DNA from: Chamaecyparis obtusa
Lineage: Eukaryota > Streptophyta > Pinopsida > Cupressales > Cupressaceae
DNA: 64,000 nt
Direction: 5' to 3'
Assembly: GCA_027943335.1 (NCBI GenBank)
Contig: BSBK01001871.1
Coordinates: 1,470,501 to 1,534,500 of the forward strand
Shown here: piece by piece, positions 34,891 to 46,009 of the stretch
How the letters are laid out: each line of letters opens with the position of its first letter
Position numbering within the stretch: the first letter of the stretch is position 1
The notes under the pieces: model-generated
Seen by the model: the letters and a program-made list of their open reading frames with translations, nothing else
What the model was told of the DNA's origin: nothing
Database searches by the model: none
Program-made: the position numbers and the translations under genes

Positions 34891-35159
34891 CAGCAAATAC
34901 TAGGGGCAAATAAGCATGTGCGCAAATAGCAACTTAAGTGACTTAAAGGTAACCAAGAAAAAGAAACAAGAGGGCCACATGAATTTTGGAAATGAATTGG
35001 AAACATTTTGGAAGACAAGACCTAGGGTAAGGGTTTTCCTGAACATGTCAAGACCATTTTCATGACACTTTACAAACCCTAGTCCAGGAAAAACACTCGC
35101 ATGGAGACCTAAACCATGAATTGGACTTCAAACCTTGAAAAATTTTAGGATACCCAACA
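34891..35159 (-). other. Element E terminal region beyond the hairpin array
   Basis: Non-coding. Ends in ggatacccaaca on the plus strand (sense start TGTTGGGTATCC). Contains agaccattttcatgac and similar unremarkable AT-rich sequence. I see no primer-site complement here. Confidence 0.4.
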
Positions 35160-36796
35160 TGCTCCTTAATTCATACATCAGTTCACATCACAAATGATGC
35201 AAACATACATTTATATAGCATACTAATGATGCCGCTTTAACAAAATCAGGTTACAAATCTTAGACAAAACCCTAAGATCTATGGTATAGAAAAATGACCT
35301 AGATCAAACTATTACATAAGATATACATTGCATTTAATGAATATCTTGACAATAAATATTCCTCGATCTTGGTAAAATGATTTTTGATCTGTTGTAACCA
35401 TTTGCATACAAGAATGTTCTATTCGTGATTACTATGTTGTTTCATGTGATCATCGGTAAACACTATACAAACTGCTCGGTGTTTACTGTCGCTCGGTGTC
35501 AGTGTCTGTTGGTGCTCAGTAAACTATCTGATGCTCAGTGTATATGCTTAACTGACTGGTCTATTTTGCTTCTAGTTACTGACTAGCTTCATATATGTAA
35601 CCGACTGATATACTTTGATAACCTTTCATACTAATGACAACCTTTAATGCTCAATAGAGATAATAGAATTGACACCCAATAATAATCTGTACTAGTGTCT
35701 TATGATCCTTGTTAGAAGATCCTTAACCCTTTTAGAAGTTGTCATTATAATGCTTTTAGTATAGTGACCTTGTCAAGGGTCAGACCTTGTTAGGAGTCTT
35801 TTACAATTAACCATGTTAGGGGTGGGGACACATTGTCCTAGAGCTCACTGCTCAAGTGGTCAAGGCTACAACCTTCTGATCTCAGATACACACTATATCT
35901 ATTGGATGAACTGGTGTTGTGACACTGCTCGTCAGATCAGTTCCTTTGATACATTGATGCTTTGACCTCTTTCAAATCTCTAATACATCTTATCAACTCT
36001 TCACACACTTCTTCTCTGCTTATCTTAACTCTATTATCTCTCTTATGCCAATTACAAAGGGTGCATCTCATATTTATATGCGCTACCAAAACAACTAATT
36101 GGATCGGCCTATAACCTATTACATACAATGCTTCCAATTGAATTGGATCAAGTGTGTTTACAAAAAAAGTTAATTATATGTCTACAACCTAATTACAATA
36201 GGCGCATAGCCTTTACAAAACAATATTATAGTCACTAATCAAATTACCAACAGTTGGCTACATACACTGTTCTATTCTAGCATTCACTGGTTGTACCTCT
36301 TCAACTATCTATATCTTTGTCATATAGTCTCATCTAATCATGCACTCTTAGAATTAGCATGAATACATACATATAAGCTTAACTTCAAGGTCACATACCA
36401 TAACTCAGTCATACGCATGTGCACTGATGCTCTAAACTACTGGTGCTCTGCTAACTGTCCAGTCTTCTATACTTAGCCAGTTTCTGATCTTCTGAAGGTG
36501 CGTGCTGACTCCAAAACACTATATGACTTTGTTTCCATAATAAAAACACTATATTAATTCATATACAATAGTATAGTCACCTTTCCAATAATCTCCCCCT
36601 TTGCCATTGATGGCAACAAAGGAATATGGAAAATTTACTATCTGTCCTCTTATACAAAAACTCTAACTTATATCTCCCTTAGTCTTATTACTATACATCT
36701 TCTTTACATATCTATAACTCCATATTCTATACATACTCCCCCTTTGACATTAATGACAAAGGTGCTAAAAAATTGGATCTCTACAAGTACTTATAG

Positions 36797-39700
36797 GGAA
36801 AGTACATCTGGATATGCTATCTGCAAATTATGGATCTCTTGCTTCCAGAATGCAATTAGTGCATTGACTATTTGGAGATGGGCGCATAATGCATAAGTTA
36901 GCTTCTCCATCTTCTCCAAATCTCAGCTAGGACCTTGATCATATGTCACCATGGTGGCATCGATCTCCTTGATGTTTTGATTTAGTACATCTAAAGAGGG
37001 CGCAAGAGCATTCCTTAGTTGTGTTTGTCTTGCCCTTATCTTAGACATCTCCTTTTCTACTCTTTCAATCTTTTCAATCTGCCCTTGATATACATTATTA
37101 CACATATTTACATTAGTGGAGGTATCTTCCACAAATTTCCTCACATTCTATATCATAGCCTCTGCTTCTTGGATCTTCTGGTATAGATCAGCTGTTAACT
37201 TGTCCTGGTTCATGCAGTCAGCAATAATCTGCCTACCCTTTGCTACAAACTCTTTTAAGGATGTTTGACCAACCTTGATTCAACTTAGGTCAAGTGTAAA
37301 GTTACTGACCAATTCACTTAGCCTCTTCTTTAGATACTTCTCTTATGCAACTAGAGATGCAGACTCTTCCAAACTAGAAAAATTTGTCTTAAAATTTGAA
37401 AGAATTGTGCTCACATCATCCACTAAATGAACCTTAGACACTTTCTTGTCTGAAGGTAATAAATTCTTCAATGTGTTGACTAATTCAACAAATAAGGGGT
37501 TCCTTGTTACCTATTTTTCCTTTTCTTTCTCCATGGCTAAGACACTAATCTTGATCAGGTCTTCTTCTCCCCAAGAATCCAAACTAGTGGTGTCTGGTGT
37601 CAATCTTGTCAACAATGATGCTGAGGGTAATGGAGTGATGGGAATGGTATCCACAACTTCTTATTTTACTCTTATTTTCATTTCAATAGATGGCTTGTCT
37701 ATTGGTTCACTTTTTTTTGTCTCTTCTTCTTCTTTCTTTTCTTCTACCTTTTCTTCCTCTTTTTCTGTCTCTTTCTCTTCTTCTTTTTGTGTTTCTTTTT
37801 CTTCTTCTTTTTGTGTTTCTTTTTCCTCTTCTTTTTCTATCTCATTCTCTTCTTCTTCTTTACCTTCTTATTGTATCTTGGGTGAATTATCGCCACATAG
37901 TGTTTCAACCTCTTGTGTGCTGACAAAGCCCTCTTCAAACTTGTCCAAGTCATTATCTGTGGCCACCATTGTAATGTCAACATTATCAATAATGATAGTT
38001 CTATCTTTTTGTGTCTCTGTCATGGGTGTAGACTTTTCTTCCTCTGTAAGTGTTTCAACTATAGGTGTTGAATCCTGAGGACTTGTAAATGGTACATTGG
38101 TTGTCTCTAACTCCTTGGATACCTTTCTGGGCACTTGAGCTATGAGTGCAGTAGGTGGGTACATATGCCTATTCATAAAAACTTTGTCAAAGGCTTTCTA
38201 TGTTTCCTTTGCAACCAATTCATAGTTCTTTTCCATGATAAGTAATGTTCTTGTCTTGGTTCTGAGATGAGGCTTCACCAAATCTAACAACAAGGTTTTC
38301 TCCTCTAGAGAACATGTTGGGAGGGTTTCATCTAAAGTATTTTCTCTTATCCTTTGATCCTCTTTAATAGCCTGTCTCTTTATGAATTCTAAGATATTCC
38401 ACACATTATCTGGGATCATTGTCTTCAACTCTAGGACTATCTTTTTGAACTTTAGCATATGTTTGATAATCATTCCATGAATTTTTGATTTATCTATTTC
38501 ATAGTATTTCTCATAGAACTTTTCTACTTGATCTATCCTACCTTCATCAACAATCCTTGTATTCAACAAACTAAGACTAGGTTTGAAACTTACTACTAGA
38601 GGTTCTTGAGTGTTCTTACTTCTTGTTTCTCCCAAGGATGGATTACTAGTGCTGATTTCTTTCTTCCTCCTAGGTATTGCCTTATACTTTGGAGGAGCAG
38701 TAAGGTCAATTGTTTATGTGGGCGCAGGAGGAGGATCATTTGTTTTACCCTTAGGATCATCAAACTTCTCCACTTTTACCTTCTTCAATTTTGGATTATT
38801 AGACTGCCACTACTGCAGATGCACTCATAATTCCCAAAAAAATCTTTTCTTGTCTTTCTTTGTCCAGGTTTTCTTGAGTTACTCCATGAATTTTCAATAT
38901 CTTAGAAGTAACCTTGGTTACTTTTCTTTTAGTTGTTGTGCTATTTAAAATTGCATCAACTTCTCTTGTTTTCTCTTCATAAGTCCCCCATCTTGGCTCA
39001 TTAGGGTCCTTAGGTGCTGATAATAGTACTTGAGCATATGCCTCTAGGATTGGCTCCTCAACCTCATATCCAAGTGGATGGTTCAACTGCATCCATACAT
39101 GTTGTATCAGTCTCTACCATAAATAAAATGCTATCTTTTTACTTTTCAACAATGCTTTTTGGAATCCTATATCTTATCTCCATTTTGGCCCTAAATTTCT
39201 TAAATTATAGTGTCATGTAGTCCTTTAGTGTACTCTCAGTAGTTTCCTTAAATGATATCTATGGCATTGTAGGCATACTCGTGTCCAAATACAAATCTGA
39301 CACCTTTCCAAGAATGTGGAAGTACATGTATATGATCAAAGACCCAAACCTGAATATTTTGGTTTTTTCATGTTTAATGGCTTTGATGTTGTCTATCAGT
39401 TGTGTGTGCAGGATCTCACATAGATTAAACTCTCCATTTTCTCTCACAAGTCTTATTGCTACAAGAATTATGGTTGCTAACATGTTGTTCACTCTGCTAG
39501 TGTGTTGAAACCTATACCCTAGTATCATAGACATCAATTTGATGTCATTTTCCTCTATAGGATCTATAGTTATTTTGTGCCTATCACTTCTTGACTTGCA
39601 TGACTGTTCTAGAATTTTTCTAACATCCTTGTCCATTGGGAGAATGATGCCTATCCTTGAGAGGCCTGTCATTTCATGTAAGAGATCTCCTGTAATTCTT

Positions 39701-40068
39701 ACTAGAACTTCACCTATCCAAAATAGGTCATCGTGGATTCTGCTTAACAGAATCTTGATCCATTTAGATTTGTAAAACTCATGTGCCATAGAAAACTCAA
39801 TAATAGGATGATTCTCTAACTGTGCGAACTCATCAAGGAAGGGTTTGTCTATTTTCATCATGGTTTCTAAGTGCGCTCTTATCCTATCAAGTCCTACTAG
39901 CTCCTTCTTACAATATATGTATGCACGGATGTCTTTGACATAATTAACACCCATAGGAGTATAGGAGAATGCCCCTTCTAGGTCATCCAATGTAGATTTG
40001 AATGGGTGCCTATTAAATACATATCTTTTCTTTTCTACAAAATCAAATACAATAGGAGTAGCCATCAC
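36797..40068 (-). pseudogene. C' ORF2, unknown function, broken
   Basis: The start ATG at 40068 (MMATPIVFDFVEKKRYVFNR) is conserved in C (44419). The first 269 codons are open. Further open segments are 39092-38799, 38635-38198, 38176-37868 and 37144-36923, giving about 1090 codons in collinear order. N-terminal motifs: DLEGAFSYTPMGVNYVKD, IKILLSRIHDDLFWIGEVLV, HEMTGLSRIG, LVRENGEFNLCEILHTQLID. A Lys/Glu-rich tract sits at about 37865-37690, and the helical end has LRNALAPSLDVLN. Plus-strand Ser-rich ORFs over the KE tract are its antisense shadow. Confidence 0.75.
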
Positions 40069-40487
40069 TTACTTATATATCACTTTCCTAATAGTTTCCA
40101 AGAACTTCTGAATCGACGCGATGAATTAGGGCTTCTGCAACCAATCAAACACACTACTTCTCTAGTCAATCAATCTGGAATCCTTCACAATCAACTACTA
40201 GGGCTTCTGTGCTCTTCAATTTCTTTGAACTCGAATGCAATGAGTGATCTACAAGCTTCTGTGTACTTTAAAGTAAAAAATTTTCCATTAATGCTTGCCG
40301 TGTAAACCAGACTTTCATTGAAAATCTCCAACTTTCATTCTGCTATCAATCAGCTAGTGTGATTTTGCACATAGGTTCTGATTGTCTTTGAAAGGTTAAT
40401 TACAAAGGTGCATACTCTGAGGATGAGTATACCAGCCGCACAGGGGTCTAGAGCTAAATTAGCTCCCCCTATGACCTTGAGGTCCAT

Positions 40488-41617
40488 TCATCTAGATGTA
40501 GAGGGTGCATCCATTGTGGATGCATCCAATACATGCTCATCAACCTTATCCTTCTTCACCTCTGACCAAATCATGCTCGCATCTTTTGAATTTTTCACAA
40601 ACTTGACTTCTCCTTTAGTATCCAATATTGAATTTTCTAGCTTTTTAGGGCTTTCCTGACTTTTCATTCTTGATATACAAAACTTTGAGATGTGTCCAGC
40701 CTTGTTACAAGAGTGACAAATAACTGGAGGCCTTATATTCCTTGACACATTGACATGGATTACCATTTTACATTGTCTAGCTGAGTAACCATTATAGTTA
40801 CATATCTGACATGTAACATTTTGAGAACTTCTTACATTTGGCTAATTCTAATTTATCTGATTATGCTGAGTCTTGTTCTTCTGACTTGTCTTACAATTCA
40901 TAGCTCTATGACCAAATTTATTGCATGAATAACAGTAACCATTGAAATTTCTTACCTATTTATAGCTCCTTGCTATATGTCCATACTTGTTACATGCATA
41001 ACAAGTTTGGTCTATTGTGTTGCGCTCATCTTTGGATGGTTCAACATTATCTTTAGTTTGACTTCCAATCTCCTCAACATCAGTGGTGTCTTCTGGTTCT
41101 TTCATCCTTTCTCTCATGTCATCAATCTGATTTCATGCATCATTGAATCCAATGTCACTGTATCTCCTTTAAGCTTCCAAGCATATAACTAAGATTCTAT
41201 CAGATCCTTACTTATGTGTAGTTTATCAATGTGATTCTTTTCTTCTTTTAACTCAAATTCCAAGTTTTCTTTGTTGTTTCTTAGCTCCAAGATTTCCATG
41301 TTTTCTTTCCTTAATTCTTCATTCAGTTGAAGGTTCTCTTTCAGTTGTTCATCATAGACTTCCTGATTGCTAGTTAGCTTTTAATCCAATTCTTCAATCT
41401 GATCTTTTAGAGATGTGTTCTCTTCATTTAGATTTTTGATGATGACCCCTAAATCACTGGTAGAACATTCTTTTAAATCTTTCCTTAGTCTTTTGATGAC
41501 TACTTGAGCATCACTAACTTTTTCTTTTAGATCTTCAATTTCTTTTTCAGATCTTTCCAGGTCTTCAAGAGCAACTTCAAGATTTCTTTTCAAATGTTTC
41601 ATTTCTGTCTTGTCCAT
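40488..41617 (-). pseudogene. C' gag with coiled coil and four knuckles
   Basis: Starts MDKTEMKHLKRNLEVALEDLERSEKEIEDL at 41617, a long heptad-rich coiled coil, then four knuckles between about 41010 and 40690: CYACNKYGHIARS (last Cys lost), CYSCNKFGHRAMNC (complete), CQICNYNGYSARQC (His to Tyr) and CHSCNKAGHISKFC (complete). The tail has VKKDKVDEHVLDAST. Stops are few. Probably a nucleic-acid-binding structural protein of the non-autonomous element. Confidence 0.8.
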
Positions 41618-41671
41618 GAGCTCCTCAAGTGGTTAAATTTCATTACTAAGGACCAAAGCTCTGATACCAAT

Positions 41672-42446
41672 TGTTAGGAATGGGAACACTATTTTAGAGC
41701 TCACTGCTCAAGTGGTGAAGGCTACAACCTTCTGATCTCAAATGCACACTATATTTGTTGGATGAACTGGTGTTGTGACACTGCTTGTCATATCAGTTCC
41801 TTTGATACACTGATGCTTTGACCTCTTGCAAAGCTCTAATACATCTTATCAAATCTTCACACACTTCTTCTCTGCTTATCTTAATGCTATTACCTCTCTC
41901 ATGCCAATTATAAAGGGTGCATCTCATATTTATATGCACTACCAAAATAACTAACTAGGTCGGCCTATAACCGATTACATACAACACTTCCAATTGAATT
42001 GGTTCAAGCATGTTTACAAAAAAAGTTAATTATATGTCTACAACCTAATTACAATAGGTGCATAGCCTTTACAAAACAATATTATAGTCGCTAATCAAAT
42101 TACCAACACTCGTCTGCATACATTGTTCTATTCTGGCATTCACTGGTTGTACCTCTTCAACTGGTTGTATCTTTGTCATACGGTCTCATCTGATCATGCA
42201 TTCTTAGGCTTAGCATGAATACATACATACAAGCTTAAATTCAATGGTTCACACCATAACTCGGTCATACACACATGCGTTGATGCTCTGAACTACTAGT
42301 GCTCTGCTAACTATCAAGTCTTATGTACTTAGCCAATTTCTGATCGTTTGATGGTGTGCACTGACTCCAAAACACTATATGACTTTGTTTCCATAATGAC
42401 AACACCATATTAAGTCATAGACAATAGTATAGTCAACTTGCCAATA
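41672..42446 (-). repeat. C' 5' LTR with an internal deletion (775 bp)
   Basis: Begins tgttaggaatgggaacact and jumps directly to attttagagctcactgctc, losing about 310 bp present in the other three C-family LTRs. The primer-site complement gctctgataccaat stands at 41658-41671. Ends tgccaata. Confidence 0.9.
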
Positions 42447-42451
42447 GTTTT

Positions 42452-44419
42452 ATCCACCATTTCTTGTTTAACTCTTATTGTCATGTCAAAAGATGGCTTG
42501 TCTATTGGTTCACTTGTTTTTACCTCTTCTTCTCCTTTCTTTTCTTCTATCTTTTCTTCCTCTTTTCCTGTTTCTTTCTCTTTTTCTTTTTCTGATTCTT
42601 TTTCTTCTTGTTGTTGTAACTTGGGTGAATTTTCACCACATTGAATTTCAGCTTCTTGTGTGCTCACAAAATCTTCTTCAAACTTGTCCAAGTCTTTATC
42701 TATGGCCTCCATGGCTATCTCTACATTATCAATGATGATAATGTTATCTTTTGGTGTCTTTGTCATGGGCACAAACTTTTCTACCTCTACAGGAGTTTCA
42801 ATTGTAGGCGTTGAATCCTAAGGACCTATAAATGGTACATTAGTGGGCTCTATCACTTTGAATTCATTATAGGGCACTTGTGTTGAGGATGCAGTGGGTG
42901 GATACATGTGTCTGTTCAAGAATACCTTCTCAAAAGATTTCTCTATTTCCTTTGCAACCAACTCATAATTCTTGTCCATGATGTGTAGTGTTCTTGTCTT
43001 AGTCTGGAGGTGCGGTTTCACCAAATCTAACAACAAGGTCTTCTCTTCTAGAGAGTATACTAGGAGGGTTTCATCTAAAGTCTTTTCTCTTATCCTTTGA
43101 TCCTCTTCAATAGCCTATCTCTTTAGGAACTCTAAGATATTCCACACATTATCTGGAATCATTGTCTTTAGTTCTAGGACTATCTTTTTGAACTTTAGCA
43201 TATGTTTGATAATCATTCCATGAATTTTTAATATCTCAGAAGTAATCTTCATTACTTTTATTTTAGTTGTTGTGTTGTTTAAAACTACATCAACTTCTCT
43301 TGTTTTCTCTTCATAAGTCTCCCATATTGGCTCATTAGGGTCCTTAGGTGTTGATAACCATACTTGATCATATGGCTCTAGGATTGGCTCCTCAACCTCA
43401 TATCCAAGTGGATGAATCCACTTTCTCCTTGGTTCAACTTCTTCCATACATGTTGTATCAATCTTCACCATAAAGCAAATGCTTTCCTTGTATTTTTCAA
43501 CAATGCTTTCTAGAATCCTATATCTCATCTGCATTCTGATTCTAAATGTCTTTAATTCCATTGTCATGTAGTCCTTTAGTGTACTCTCAGTAGATGCCTT
43601 AAAGGATATATGTGGTATTGTAGGCATACTCTTGTCCAAATACAAATCTGACACCTTTCCAAGAATGTGGAAGTACGTGTATATGATCAAAGACCCAAAC
43701 CTAAATATTTTGGTCTTGTCATGTTTAATGGCTTTAATGTTGTCTATCAGTTGTGTGTGCAAGATTTCGCATAGATTAAACTCTCCATTTTCTCTCACAA
43801 GTCTTATTGCTACAAGAATTATGGCCATTGACACACTATTCACTATGATGGTGTGTTGAAACCTATACCCTAGTATCATGGACATCAATTTGATGTCATT
43901 TTCCTCTATAGGCTCTATAGTCATTCTGCACCTATCACTTCTTGACTTGCATGCTTGTTCTACATGTTTCCTTAAATCCTTACCCACTAGAAGAATGATG
44001 CCTATCCTAGAAAGGCCTGTCATCTCATGAATGAGATCTCCTGTAATTCTTACTAGAACTTCACCTATCCAAAATAGGTCATTGTGGATTCTACTTAACA
44101 GGATCTTGATCCATTCAAATTTGTAAAACTCATGTTCCATATCAAACTCAACAATATGATGATTCTCTAACTGTGAAAACTCATTAAGGAAGGTTTTGTC
44201 TGGTTTCATCATGGTCTCAATGTGTGCTCTAATTCTTTCAAGACCTACTGGCTCCTTCTTACAATATATGTATGCACAGATGTCTTTGACATGCATAACA
44301 CCCATAGGAGTGTGGGAGAATGCCCCTTCTAGGTCATCCAGTGTAGATTTGAATGAGTGCCTCTTAAATACATATCTTTTCTTGTCCCCAACATCAAATA
44401 CAATAGGAGTAGCCATCAC
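42452..44419 (-). pseudogene. Element C ORF2, N-terminal and central part
   Basis: The best-preserved copy of this family: 434 codons are open from 44419 to 43115 (MMATPIVFDVGDKKRYVFKR ... DNVWNILEFLKR), followed by 43036-42818 and 42772-42410 (the latter runs a few codons into C'). Same motifs as the C' copy, plus HILGKVSDLYLDKSMPTIPHISFK. The acidic/basic tract (about 42640-42530) is again Glu/Lys-rich. The frame is then cut by C'; the C-terminal part is at 20381-19532. No catalytic motif recognised. Confidence 0.78.
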
Positions 44420-44916
44420 TTACTTGTATATCACTTTCCTAATGGTTTCCAAGAACTTTTGAATCAGTGCAACGGATTAGGGATTCCGCAACCGATCAAA
44501 CACACTACTTCATTATTGAATCAATCTACAATCCTTCACAATCAACTACTAGGGCTTTTGTGCTCTTCAATCACTTTGGACTCGAATGCAATGAGTGATC
44601 TACAAGCTTCTGTGTACTTTAAAGTAAAAATTATGCCATTAATGCTTGCCACATAAAATAGACTTTCATTGAAAATATCCAACTTTCATTCTGCTATCAA
44701 TCAGCTAGTGTGTTCTTGCACATAGCCTCTATTAGTCTCCAAAAGGGTAGATCCAAAGGTGCATACTCTGAGGGTGAGTATACTGGCCACACAGGGGTCT
44801 AGAGATAAATTAGCTCCCCCTATGACCCTAAGGGCCATTCATCTAGATGTAGAGGGTGTGTCCACTATGGATGCATCCAATACATGCTTATCAACCTTAT
44901 CCTTCTTTGCCTCTGA

Positions 44917-45969
44917 CTAAATCATGCCCATATCTTCTAAAGCTTTCACAAACTTGACTTCTCCTTTAGTATCCAATATTGAATTTTCTAGCTTTTCAGG
45001 GCTTTCCCGACCTTGCATTCTTGATCTACAAAAATTTGAGATGTGTCCAGCCTTGTTACAAGAGTGACAAATAATTGGAGGCCTTATATTCCTTGGCGCA
45101 TTGACATGGGTTACCATTTTACATTGTCTAGCTGAGTGACCATTATAGTTACATATCTGACATGTAACATTTTGGGAACTTCTTACATTTGGCTGATTCT
45201 ACTTTCTCTAATTATGTTGAGTCTTGTTCTTTTGACTTGTCTTACAATTCATAGCTTTATGACCAAATTTATTTCATGAATAATAGTAACCATTGAAAAG
45301 TCTTACCTATTTACAGTTCCTTACTATCTGTCCATGCTTGTTACATGCATAACAAGTTCATTTTGTTGTCTTATGCTCATCTTTGGATGGTTCAACATTA
45401 TCTTTAGTCTGACTTCCAATCTTCTTAGCGTATGTGGTGTCTTTTGGTGCTTTCATCCTTGCTCTCATGTTATCAATTTGATTTTGTGCTTCATTGAATC
45501 CAATGCCATGGGTATCTCCTTTAAGCTTCCGAGCATATAACTAAGATTCTATTAGATCCTTTCTTTTGTGTAATTTATCAATGTGACTATTTTCTTCTTT
45601 TAACTCAAATTCCAAATTTTCTTTGTTGTTTCTTAGCTCCAAGATTTCCATGTTTTCTTTCCTCAATTCTTCATTCAGTTGAAGATTCTCTTTGATCTAT
45701 TCATCATAGACTTTCTAATTTTTAGTTAGCTTGTCATCCAATTCTTCAATCTAATCTTTCAGAGATGTGTTCTCTTCATTTATCTTTTTTATCATGACCC
45801 CTAAATCACTGGTAGAACATTCTTTTAAATCTTTCCTTAGTCTTTTGATGACTTCTTGAGCATCACTGACTTTTTCTTTTAGCTCTTCAATTTCTTTTTC
45901 AGATATGTCCAAGTCTTTAAGAGAAGCTTCAAGATTTCTTTTCAGATGCTTCATTTCTATCTTGTCCAT
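44917..45969 (-). pseudogene. Element C gag with coiled coil and four knuckles
   Basis: Starts MDKIEMKHLKRNLEASLKDLDISEKEIEELK at 45969. Knuckles between about 45360 and 45030: CYACNKHGQIVRNC (His to Gln), CYYS-NKFGHKAMNC-like (stop and lost Cys), CQICNYNGHSARQC (complete) and CHSCNKAGHISNFC (complete). Very similar to C' gag. Broken by stops. Confidence 0.8.
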
Positions 45970-46009
45970 GATCTCCTCAAGTGGTTAAACTTCTTTGCTA
46001 AGGACCAGA

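Larger units (their letters stand above)
28425..35159 (-). mobile_element. Element E, youngest insertion; long intact ORF, no LTR pair found
   Basis: Plus-strand ends tgttagtgtttgaacc and ggatacccaaca, flanked by a perfect 5-bp duplication tgctc (28420-28424 and 35160-35164) that is single in the other D LTR. TG...CA ends and 5-bp duplication are typical of LTR-element integration, but I can find no direct repeat between the two ends. Inside are a 1161-codon ORF and a hairpin-rich leader. No gag knuckle, protease, RT or integrase motif. Possible explanations are a chimeric cDNA with unlike ends, loss of one LTR, or an unknown transposon class with a short TGTTrG terminal match. Confidence 0.85.
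20577..35665 (-). mobile_element. Element D, related non-autonomous element with five-knuckle Gag and ORF2
   Basis: Plus-strand start tgttggaataagg, end agagataata. Flanking 5-mers gaaat and gaatt match 4 of 5; an uninterrupted version in the C LTR reads gaatt. LTRs are about 1229 and 1208 bp (the latter after removal of E). Without E the element is about 8.3 kb. Organisation equals C but the sequence is clearly a different family. No pol. Confidence 0.92.
27718..35665 (-). repeat. Element D 5' LTR, split by element E (27718-28424 and 35165-35665)
   Basis: Collinear with 20577-21805. The pyrimidine-side flank is gctttgataccaat at 27704-27717, the complement of a Met-tRNA primer site. E sits inside with the duplication tgctc. 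Confidence 0.92.
20382..36590 (-). repeat. C' 3' LTR, split by element D (20382-20576 and 35671-36590)
   Basis: The two pieces join to about 1115 bp, collinear with the C LTRs. The right piece ends cacctttccaata and is followed by atctccccctttgcc, the purine-tract complement. Confidence 0.9.
20382..42446 (-). mobile_element. Element C', a second copy of the C family inserted into C
   Basis: The plus-strand start is ttttaggaatggg (TG mutated to TT) and the end is ttgccaata. Flanking 5-mers gtgct and gtttt match 3 of 5; both resemble the uninterrupted ORF2 sequence of C' itself at this spot (about 37645-37650, ggaatggtatcc), which supports a true insertion into ORF2 of C. After removal of D, C' is about 7.0 kb. 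Its right LTR lacks about 0.3 kb internally. Confidence 0.88.

Noticed and set aside
28425..35159. Element E as a pararetrovirus copy because of its long structured leader
   Set aside because: No movement protein, coat-protein knuckle, protease or RT motif is seen, and it has TG...CA ends with a 5-bp duplication.
37446..38078. 210-codon plus-strand ORF rich in Ser and Phe
   Set aside because: It is the exact antisense of the Lys/Glu-rich part of C' ORF2, and the real frame on the other strand is conserved in C.
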